Positions 54,899-64,000 of a stretch of DNA of 64,000 nucleotides are shown piece by piece. The notes beneath the pieces were generated by a model. That model was given only the letters and a program-made list of their open reading frames with translations, did not search any database and was not told where the DNA came from. Source of the DNA: Schizophyllum amplum (Eukaryota; Basidiomycota; Agaricomycetes; Agaricales; Schizophyllaceae); assembly GCA_007026445.1 (NCBI GenBank), contig VDMD01000123.1, positions 1-64,000 of the forward strand, given 5' to 3'. Within the stretch, counting starts at the first letter, position 1, and each line of letters opens with the position of its first letter. The position numbers were made by a program, and so were the translations under genes.

Positions 54899-56660
54899 CT
54901 AATCCGTTGAATCTTCTGCGTCTTCCTCCTCGGATTCTGACATATACCACCTGTCGCGCACCTCCAGTTCCGTCGATGGCGCCTGTCCCAGGGCATCCTT
55001 CCGCTCATGATCCCGCAGCGCGGCAAACAGCTGCACCATCGACCCCACCCTCTTCCACCGCCTCTTGATCACCTCGGCCGCATCGTCGACCGTGTCCACA
55101 CCCATGAGATTGGGGAAGATGACGGAAAGGAAGCCAGCGACGACGCCCGCGCTCAGGATTGGCGACCACTGCATCGAGATGGACGGCAGGCAGTGCGGCG
55201 CGGCAGGCTGGGGCGGGTTGCTGCGGTATATCACCCCCGTCGCGTCGAGATCGAGGTCGAGGTGCTGCAGCTCGGGGCAGTGCAGCGCGAGGGGCACCAG
55301 CGCGTTCAGCGTGAGGCGGCGCTTCCACGTGGGGGCCTCTTGGGCGTAGAGTCTGAGATCTCTCAGGTGCGGCCACGTCTCCGCCATGCGCTGGACCGTC
55401 CCGTCGGCGAAATCGAACCGCCGATGCAGTCAAGGTCAAGCGCGCGGATGGCGGGGAAGGCGAGAATGGGCTCAATGTCCGCCTCTCGGAGCGGTTCACG
55501 GAAGTTGTCGGGCGACTGCGTGAGCCTTGCGTTGACCTCTAGATAGTTAAGGAGCTCGGGGCGCCGGTGCGCGTCGTGTATGGCACGTAGGAGTGTCTGC
55601 CAGTCTCCGGCCGAGGGGCGCGAGACGTGCAGCGTGAGCTCCTCGAGACTGTAGAAGTTTCTCCCTTGCATGAGCTCTATACAGCGCTCCATCGGTATGA
55701 TGTGCAGGAACAGGGTCCGCAGGGAAGAGAAAGCGTCTGGTTGCGTGAGCTTGATGGGAGCCCAGGGATTGAACGGACGATTGATGTAGAGCGTCTCTAG
55801 AGAGGGGCTTCCAATCAGATGACGGAGAGTCGCGCCGTCCAAGGCGGAGGACTTGAAATGGCGCAGGTTCCACGCACATACAGCACGCGAGAGCATGCGG
55901 TCGACGACGTTCGACCCTCTCCCTGATCCATCCGAGTGTCTAGTGTCAAACGTGAGATCGACCACAGCAGGGCATCGTGTGGGCAAATGCGAGAGAATGG
56001 CAAGCTGAGCGGTGCCGGGACCGTGAAGCAGAAGATCGAAGGAGATGATGGAGGGGGAATAGGAAATATCGAATGTGACTCAAGTTAGCGCCTCTGTCCC
56101 GCCAGAAAATGTGGCGCAAATTGGGAAACATCACATCAGAGGCAGACAAGAGAGAGCGCGAGATAGCCTTCGTCTGATAGCTCCAATGTACTTTTGTCGA
56201 CATGGTACGAGTAGGAGTACTTGTGAGAGTTGTCGGCCGCGCTACCGAATGTGAGCGTGTTGATGAATGGAGCGTAGTAAGCGAGTCTATCAAATCCTGA
56301 GGTATGATGGAGCGGTTGAGCATCTGAGAGCAATTGCTAGTCAGAAAATGCTATCAGTGGAGCAAACAACTCACAAGGCGGTCCACCTGGGAAAGAAAAT
56401 ATCTCCTCGATACGCGTTGTTTGCACCAGACGTCCGACGGCATGCAGTGCAGAAGGACAATCTCCAGGGTCAGCTCCATGTGTTTCCATAGCACCTTGAT
56501 CGCAGGTCGATGGAAAGCACGGCATGTTCTTGCATACAATGCCAACGTGCGGGTGTTTGTGACCGTGTACGGCCCTTCCCCGGCACGCGCACCATCATCT
56601 CTGACCAGAGTATCGCATATTGCTGCTATAATATCCGGTATAACTGAGAGCGCGATGCAT
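54899..56660 (-). pseudogene. F-box protein 4, frameshifted member of the same family
   Basis: Begins at 56660 with ATG (MHRALS) and, one base out of frame, IPDIIAAICDTLVRDDGAR followed by TLALYARTCRAFHRPAIKVL, the family's F-box exon. After the usual phase-0 intron comes GFDRLAYYAPFINTLTFG, then DVMFPNLRHIFW in another frame (break near 56150). A long piece follows with DFYSLEEL-like LRR segments (SLETLYINRPF, NFYSLEELTLHV, FPAIRALDLDCIGG). Another missing base near 55400 separates CIGG from FDFADGTVQRMAETWPHLRD, which runs to the end with CPELQHLDLDLDATGV and EEEDAEDSTD. At least three or four breaks against three intact paralogues. Either a decaying copy or a patch of sequence errors; the divergence from the other copies favours decay. 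Confidence 0.7.
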
Positions 56661-57300
56661 GGCTAGCGACTGGAGATAGTCTCACTACACAAGAACAGCG
56701 GCGACTATCAGGAACTTGTCAGGAGAATACTTGCACGACGTACATATGTTCTTGGAAAACAGATTTAGCAGCAATTCAGCAGCAAAGCATAGTTGTGGCA
56801 CAGTGAGGAGCGTGTCCTCCAAGTCAGTGGTGGTGATGATGGAAAGGACCAGACGCTGACGCGGACGCGTTCAAGACGCGCCGATCGGGCAACCGGCCCA
56901 TTCACGCCGCGCGCGCTTCTGCCTCGTGATACTATCGAGGAAATCGGAAGTGCTTACAGTGACAGTCTCTCGCGCTGTCCTTGCAGCTAGATGGACACAG
57001 CTGGATGCCTGTGGAAGATTTCAAGAACTACAATAGCGGCGGGAAAGTACAGATACAAGGGGTACAACTTCACAATTACAAACAAACAAAGGCACTGAAG
57101 CAGTCCAGCCGCGAGGCTGCCAGCAACTTGGCAGCGCGCGCGTCCGCTCCCATTTCAACTAACAACCCGATAGTAATAGCCCTACATCCATTCCATCTCC
57201 AAAATCTAGATGCGCTCTGATATCCCTGTAGGGAGAGCTTCGAATCCAAAGTGTCAGTAGTGAAGGATCACTAGCTGTGAGGAGGATGGGGTGGGACATC
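56661..57300. other. Intergenic, no gene supported
   Basis: Promoter side of F-box 4 and 3' flank of the proline-rich gene. Only short chance frames. Confidence 0.5.
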
Positions 57301-58952
57301 TCAACATGAGCGCCCAAGAGCCAGACTACAGGTCATGATGGTCTTTGGCTTTCGGCGAACCTTCCTCGACGGCGTGCTTGCAGCGACATCGTTCGCAGGG
57401 ATAGACGCCGCGGGTGTAGACGTAGAGATGGGAGTCTCCATGATGTCGTTTTCGATACCGACGTCGGTGATCACGTTCGCACTAGATCCAGCTGCAAGCT
57501 CTGTGGTTCCGGCAACGGCCATGTCTTGGAAACTCTTGTCGACGGCGGCAGGTACATCCTCAGCGCCGCTGTGCACGGCGTCAGCTGCTGTAAGAACTCA
57601 TCAGAAAGATGTACCTCAATTGCTCATCGACCACGTCCTTGGAGTCGTCGATGCGAGGGAGGGGTATCGGTGCCGCTATTGACACTACCTCGTCCTTGTG
57701 CGAAGCCTGCTCGCCCTCGGACAATGCCGATTCGTCGTAGGGCTCGTCCTCCTGTACCTCCTTCACCTCATTTATCTGTCTTCCCTCGACTTGCACGACT
57801 TCCTCAATCTGTTCCTCGACCCTCGCTTCCTCCGCCTGCGCCCCTGTCAACTCAACGTGACAGTCCGCAGACCCGTACGGCGAGCTCAGCTTCACTGGCT
57901 CGGCAGACCCCATACTTTGGGGCGTAGGGTACGAAAGCACTGGCGGGAGCGAGAAGACGAACATTGTCGTTGGTGGAGGGGCCATATGTGTCGTTGTCGT
58001 GATGGGAATTGCGCACACCATCTATAGGCGGAAAGTTTGGATACACGACCTCGAAGGCCCGGTCCGGGTGCATGCCGTTGAAGTGTGCAGGCGGTGGAAT
58101 GACCATGGAAGACGAGGGACCCGGTACAACGTGGTACGGCAGGGGTTGAAAGGGTCCTTGAGGGTACAACGCCTCCGGCGGACGGTAGAACACACTCGAC
58201 GGAGGCTGCATCGGGCCTTGAGGATACGAGGACCCCTGAGGCGGATACACGAGTCCCTGCGCCTGGAACTGGCCGTTCTGCATAGGGAAGGGCGGGTGCC
58301 AAAAATTTGGTGGGAAGGGGTGAGGCGGGTACGGATGAGGGTGACCGAATGGCGGGGGCGGGGGCTGGTATACGAAAGGCGAGACCGGGAATCCAGGAGC
58401 GCCGTAAGGAAATCCGAGAGGCGGATGTGCAAAAGTGTTCGGCGCGCGGCGCGTGATAGCCTCATGCGGTGGTGAGGACCCTGCAAGCCCGGCCGAGGAC
58501 CCGCAAAGCCCGACACTGGATGACCGCGGAGGTCTCGCTGCGCACGTTGCTGATGCCTGGTGGTCGAGAACCATGGAAGCCCGACCCTGGAGGTTCACAG
58601 AGACCATGCGATGACGGACGACGTTCGTGACGCATCGGTGTATGTACTGACCCAATGATCCTTTGGTTGGGCATGGCGGGAAGGGGCCGTGTGGTGGCGC
58701 TGAGAACCGCGGCGGCATCGGGGAACGCTGGCGGTGCATCAGAATTAGATGACGGGGCGTCGGCGGAGGTCGCCTATCAATTGGCGAACGCGGTGGGTTT
58801 GCCTGCACCGAACGATCGTCGGGAGGGGGCTTGCAGCTGGCTCGTCTGATGCGGCGTGCGACATGGCGCATGCATCGGTGCGCCTCGGGCTGCACACGGC
58901 CATCTACAGTGTCTTCCTGCGGCGAGAGTAGATTGTGCGGCTGAGTTGGCAT
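57301..58952 (-). CDS. Proline-rich, probably disordered protein of unknown function
   Basis: The ATG at 58952 (MPTQPHNLLSPQEDTVDGR) is the first usable start I see, but upstream coding is possible. The middle is strikingly Pro/Phe/Tyr/His-rich (PPPPPFGHPHPYPPHPFPPN; YPPQGSSYPQGPMQPPSS; LYPQGPFQPLPYHVVPGPSS). A one-base break in a GGGG run near 57910 separates FVPYAPKYG from SAEPVKLSSPYGSADCHVEL, after which comes a Glu-rich, coiled-coil-like part (EEARVEEQIEEVVQVEGRQI). A last exon reads HSGAEDVPAAVDKSFQDMAV to a basic end. The intron before it would be unusually short (about 27 nt), so that junction is uncertain. No domain recognised. Confidence 0.5.
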
Positions 58953-59727
58953 GCCGCCAGAAGCTCGGTAACCAGAGATGTTGGCTTGTCCTCGCAGACG
59001 GGCTCAGCTGAGGTCTGGGGAAAGTCAACATCCGTGGGGCTCGGCACGCTCCATCTCGATATGCTCGTTGACACCCTCGTCGACGAGGCACTCGTCCTCC
59101 GTCGAAGGATATCCAAGGAGACCTCGCGTCGGCTGGCGGCATACCGCGGGCATCCTCCTGTAAGCTCGATGATTGGTCCACGTCGTCCTCATTAGTCGAC
59201 GATCATAGACATCCTCTTGTGTTGCGTTGTATCCGGCATGGCGACGATGGTCAGACAACAGGGAGCTCAGCGTGTCGCTGCTGCGAAGCAGAGTCCGCAG
59301 GTGTCAGATGATCCTGATCTCCTTCGCGATGTGGACGAGGCGAAAGGATGAGGTCACCCAAGGATGAAGGCGATGCAATGGTGCCCAATCACTGCAGCAC
59401 ACGTAAAGTCACAAAGCTACTGAACCGGAAGTATTACGCACGAGGATGCCGAGTTTTGCTTGTTCTGCAGAGCCAGCAGTATATCTGCAGGTCCGTATCA
59501 GTAGGTCTGCGATATCATCAGACGGAGAAAAGGTGATTGACGTTTACGACATACTGGACCAGATCTGTGACCAGTCGGTCACTTTGTGTGCTTGATGTGG
59601 AGAGTGAGCTGCCTGACTTTCCTCGGCCTGAAGCAGCGTGATGGACGGGAGGTCGTCCGATACCGGTGAACGCGGACTGAACATGGTTATGAATAATGCT
59701 CAATAATCGTACTATATACGCACGAGG
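58953..59727. other. Intergenic or unresolved 5' exons
   Basis: A frame around 59.03-59.25 kb (-) could be an upstream exon of the proline-rich gene; I could not join it. The remainder shows nothing. Confidence 0.35.
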
Positions 59728-61761
59728 TTATATTGAGCACGTCGACGTCCAGGGGGATCTCGAAGTCCGCCGCAGGAAGCCTTTGTCAAGCCCCGACTGC
59801 TCGTCATTGTCGGTGTCTACGTCGGTGTCTACACCAATATCGGAGTCCTTGACCTTGGCGCCGGCATAGTTCTTCAGCATCGTAGGGCCACTGTGCACTC
59901 GTTAACATCGATGAATAAGTCCTTCATGGCATGACGTACCCCTCAGTCAGCGGTTGGCTGGCTGTCGTCCAAGAAGTGCCGTCCTCAGCATCATCCTGAA
60001 GGTCATCGGCTAGTGTGATCGCACCGGCGTTGATTGCGGTGAGGGAGGGAGAAGTGCTCGCTGTGTCGTCCTCGTCGAAGAGAGAATTATCCCCCTCGTT
60101 CTCGGCAGACGGTCTGCAATCGACTATAAGCATCGACTAAAGTACCCAAGGAGGAGCTGACGTACTCAGCGACAGAGGGATGGATTTCCTTTTCAGAGGC
60201 CTCGGGAAACTGTGAGGCGAGGGAAGAGAGAGGCACGGCCAATATATCCTCGGCGGTATCATCCGCGGGAGGCTCACTGATGATGGGTTGGCGAAGTCGC
60301 ACACAACCAAACGGCATAGCAACGTACCTCACGGCTTGCGTTGAGGAGGCTGATGGGGAGGGTTCGGTAGGCTCTATGTCGGAAGAGTGCCGTTCGTCTA
60401 CAGGAGAGGACAGTGATGTCGCGGTGTTCAAGTAGTCTTGCGTGTCGGAAGGACAATCGTCCGCGGTAAGATCGCTTATGTACCATCAATACAATGACAT
60501 ACTGAACAGCAGGACTACGTACTCGGTGGGCGGTGTTGACGAGGCGGCAGGAGGGAGGGTATTATCTTGTGTCTCGGTATCGGAAAACTCGGCGACGGCA
60601 CTGACAACGAGTCAGAAAGGTGACGACGGGCGGAAAAGGAAAACGGACAGCTTTGCGTTGACAAGATGATTCGGGGTAGAGGGACTGGGAGGGGTGTTGC
60701 TGGACTGCTCGGCGCCGAGCCTGAAGTCGACAGCGGGTAGGGCGCCTTGGATGACGGGCGAAGGGGGTGCATTGGCGAGCTGCGTCGACCCAACATGCGA
60801 CCGAGATCGTGGCACGGCGAACTGGATGTTCGGGACGGGGTTCTGGGCGGGCGAGATGTCGTTGATAGGCTGGGCGCAGGCGATGTTCGGTTCGTCAGAG
60901 TCGCTCGTATCCTTGGACTTGCCGTCGACGGCATCCTTTTCCTCGTTGCTGTGCTCGCTGTCACTGTCGTCCATCGCGTCGTGCAGGCTGCGAGTGATAA
61001 AATGGGCGAGGGGACCGGTGGGCTGATCTGATGTTGCGAACTCGCCAGGTCGGTCAGTAGGCTGAGCGTCCTGCTCGGGAATGACGTCGCGCTGGGTCGA
61101 AGCTTTGTCCTCAGAGGTGTCCGCGTCTATCTGGGGAGGCGCTTCGTCGTCATCGTTGTTGGGCAGGTCGCCAGACTCGCTGGGTGAGAAACGTCCGGTC
61201 CCATCGCTATGACCGTCATCAGCGTCATTTGTGTCGCCAATGTCGCATGGTTTGCGGACGGGAGAATAGGACTTGTCGGTCAGAACGTCGTCGCTGTCAA
61301 GATGAACCAGTATCAGCGCGAGCACGCGAGCGGGAACGAGGAAATTCGCACGTGGATGGCGGTGACGGGCGGCGGCGGCGGCGGCGGAGTGCCGGCGGAA
61401 GACTCCGCGGCGGGGCGACGCGTGCCTCTCTTCGACCGATCGCGCCACAAGTAGATAAGGCTGACCATGTTAAGGAATACGACGGACTGCTCGTACATCA
61501 GCCTGTGCCATCGAGCGCGCTAAATGTGACGCGACTCACCAGCAGGATGGTGAGAAGAATGGTGCTCAGCCACAGCTCCTCGGCTAAGGCGATCTTCAGC
61601 TGGTGGACCTCTTCCTCTGCGACAGCAATCAAGCGCTCTAGAAAGAGATTGCGTAGTTCTGCTTCCGCAGCGAGTTGAGCAATCTCCTGGGATTGCCGAC
61701 GAACGGCAGTGGTAAGCCCGAGGCTCCAGGCAAGGCTGACCACCTGAATCAGGCTGTTCAT
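59728..61761 (-). CDS. Membrane protein with an acidic, exon-rich disordered tail
   Basis: The ATG at 61761 starts MNSLIQVVSLAWSLGLTTAV, a helical stretch LAAEAELRNLFLERLIAVAE, a membrane segment (LWLSTILLTILL) and, over a short intron, a second hydrophobic stretch, QSVVFLNMVSLIYLWRDRSK. A poly-Pro run and RANFLVPARVLALILVHLDS follow in a frame I could not connect cleanly. Then comes a long acidic Ser/Thr/Pro/Asp region in many short exons (NDADDGHSDGTGRFSPSES; SDSEHSNEEKDAVDGKSKD; SAENEGDNSLFDEDDTAST) closing with KVKDSDIGVDTDVDTDNDEQ and ending TSTCSI. No enzyme motif. The plan (membrane segments, then a long acidic tail split into small exons) recalls the genes at 4.6-7.1 and 19.7-25.5 kb, without clear sequence identity. 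Confidence 0.5.
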
Positions 61762-64000
61762 GATGACGAGAATGGGGATGAGGGCAAGGTGATGGTCTCA
61801 CTAGTGGTGGGATGGTGGTGATGATGGATGAAGAGAGAGAGGTCAGAGCGCGGGCGCTTCTCTTTAAGAGGAGGGAGAATTGTATATTGAATTGTAATCC
61901 CCCATCCGGCATGAAAAAGACATCATGCGCAGGCGGTCCGACCGAACGGCTCCTTTGTCCACCCTAATGGGTTTGCCTCATCGCAACGCGGGTCCCCGCA
62001 TGGAACGTCTGCGAGGATTCGCTGACCCTGTCGCGTCGACGAGCGTCCGCCAGCAAATAGTGGCAATCCCATAAGAATCTGCCTCTCGCGAAAGCGAACT
62101 ATCGAATAGCGGGAATGCGGCGTCGCGGCGCAACTGCTGGGTCGTCTATTGTCAAATTGCTTGTAATTGTTCAAGAGCTGTAGCAAAAGCCTCGTGGTGC
62201 GCAGAGAATCTCCAAGGGATCTCCGCCGAATACAATCATTCTGTGATGAGGCGTGCGGTCAGTACAGCATTCCGAGAGAAGAACATGTTTTACTTACCGA
62301 GGTAACCACGGGATGATGGCTCTCGCGGCAGGGAATTCGACGAGCTTTCGAGAGCACCAATAGGCTCCTAGAGCCTCCCAGGATCTACAAGGCGTGAGAG
62401 CGCAATGGAATACCGCAGGGCTGGCCTGACGCGTGGTCACTTATTGTTCGTGACGCGGCTGTAGCGGCCAAAAAGTGCATTTGACGTAATGTTGCTCAAG
62501 TCCTGCTTGGTACGCGGTGCCCTTTCCCGGACGAGTGCAAAGACCAAGAGAAGAAGGTTCGTGGATTTGCATGTGGGGACGTCGTTCTTTGTTACGGGGC
62601 ACAGTTCGTGGCGCGGCCGGTCCCGGGCATGGGTGGACGCAACGTCGCGAAGTCGGAAGCGTGAGAGCAGAGCTGATAACGAGATCAGTAGGCGCCTTGG
62701 CCTAGGGTAGAGCACGCACCGTAGACTTGACAGCCGTCTCCACGTCTTCCCACCAGGGACAAGATCCTAGGCGCTCGTGGCGACGCGGCGTCGAGCGCAT
62801 CATGCGCGACGGCTTCAAGTTTCCCCATTCGTGCATTCCTTTGTGATCGTTTGTCGGTGTCTTCGCTCGATCTCACCGTGGCCTGCTCAGGCATTCAGGT
62901 TCAGCCTTTGAGTTTGTACGAACAGAGAAGGGAGAAGGGCGGATCGAGAATGGAATATACAGCCCCTCCGAAGCAAACGTACCGCAGCGTTAAGAGAAGA
63001 GCGTGAGGTTTCATCGGTACTCATCTTGGCATATATCCTAGCCTTCGTAGCTCGTTGCAAGAAAGGATTCTCTTTATGATGTCGTTCGATGTGGGTTGCG
63101 GGGAGAGATGAGCTAGAAAAGCGCTGCAGCCTCAGGGCATCCGTATGCGTCACGCCGTGTTCCGTGACGGTCCATGCCTCCGCTTGCGGGATCGTTGCTT
63201 TCCCTTGCCGTCGTCGAGACCCGCAGCATGGAGATGACCGACGACGATTTTTTCATTGTCGGATGAATGACAATGAGGGGAGAGGAAGAAAAGGTGACAC
63301 GTACGTCTGTGACATGCCTGCTGGCTCTTCGTGTACAACGTGACACTTCCTGTCAGATGACCACTGAATTGAAAGAAGTTCGAGACCGTGAGATAGAATA
63401 GGAGTAGATAATTAGACATGCGATGTTCGCAGACGAGAGGGCTAGTAGAGGGGACTCTTGACATGAAGGTTACTTGCAGGTTTGGCTAAAGGAGGAGATC
63501 AAGTCCGACTGAGAATCAGCCGGAATGCCCTGGTTCAAGTCGTCGAGATAGCGCGTTCCTCCTCCGACTTGTCATGTGAATGAGCTCGTCTTCGCCGTGC
63601 GGCCTTCAGAAATCTGACGCTCTCCTTCCCATTATGCCACCGGATTCGCTAACCCCCGCGCAAATACTCCAGAACGACCAGAGGCAGCTCGATATTTGCA
63701 TTTCTTGAAGAGGCCCTGTTTTCGAGCTGTATCGCAGCCAATATTTCCGCCAGACTTGCGCAAAACCCTCTTCGAATTGGGTGAGCAGACAGATTGTCCC
63801 CCGTCGGCGAGGCGGAGCAGCGTGTCATATACACAGTAGCCAAACGAGGTCAACGGCTGCCGTCGTATGCGCAAGGTAGATATTAAGCACCGTAGTCGGG
63901 AGGTGCGAGGGAGATCCGATTCTGGGCGCTATCCGTGTCAATGTTAATATTGAATACATACTGCAGATGCGACGATCATTGGAGACGACGAGGAGATGAC
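61762..64000. other. No gene supported
   Basis: Upstream of the acidic-tail gene. Short frames such as 62887-63153 (-) and 63632-63874 (-) have no family features and no splice chain. The end of a gene continuing beyond the window cannot be excluded. Confidence 0.4.

Noticed and set aside
63520..63550. GGTTCAAGTCG resembling a tRNA B box
   Set aside because: No clover-leaf can be folded around it.

Overview
The window looks like nuclear DNA of a filamentous basidiomycete, most likely an Agaricomycete and possibly a polypore. The signs are GC-rich coding sequence, genes on both strands cut by many introns of about 45-60 nt (GT...AG), a nuclear tRNA-Thr with a canonical intron, a small peptide of basidiomycete pheromone-precursor type, and lineage-style families of F-box and RBR ubiquitin-ligase genes. 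This is inferred from reading alone; no database was searched.

Layout. 1-4.6 kb: a mosaic of short tandem arrays (minisatellites) with no supported gene. 4.6-7.1 kb (-): polytopic membrane protein. 8.4-9.3 kb: weak coding fragments. 9.7-13.4 kb (-): EMC1, subunit 1 of the ER membrane protein complex. 13.4-19.7 kb: over 6 kb with no gene I can support. 19.7-25.5 kb (-): a very large multi-exon gene with a membrane-anchored N-terminus, tandemly duplicated short exons and at least two homologous C-terminal modules. 26.4-27.8 kb (+): PP2A-like phosphatase. 28.3-36.0 kb: two F-box genes flanking an intact and a decayed RBR gene. 36.6 kb: tRNA-Thr(AGT). 37.4-39.2 kb (-): putative membrane protein. 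39.5-41.4 kb (+): CCR4-NOT subunit CNOT11. 42.3-44.2 kb (-): third RBR gene. 44.9-45.4 kb (+): mitochondrial ribosomal protein uS19m. 46.8-48.5 kb (-): third F-box gene. 49.6-50.6 kb: second minisatellite mosaic. 50.6-51.3 kb (-): small single-pass membrane protein with PY motifs. 52.1 kb (+): pheromone-precursor-like peptide with a TATA box. 52.8-54.5 kb (+): MYND zinc-finger protein. 54.9-56.7 kb (-): frameshifted fourth F-box gene. 57.3-59.0 kb (-): proline-rich protein. 59.7-61.8 kb (-): membrane protein with an acidic, exon-rich tail. 62-64 kb: nothing supported.

How it fits together. There is housekeeping function (EMC1, CNOT11, uS19m, PP2A-like, tRNA) set among fast-evolving lineage genes. 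Seven ubiquitin-ligase-type genes (four F-box, three RBR) lie within 28.4 kb, which suggests local duplication. The pheromone-like gene may mark a mating or pheromone locus, but I see no STE3-type receptor here.

Caution. Several conserved genes (EMC1, the phosphatase, one RBR, one F-box gene, two hypotheticals) carry single-base insertions or deletions between otherwise perfectly conserved codons. Unpolished consensus errors are the simplest explanation for the conserved single-copy genes, so reading frames across the window need checking.
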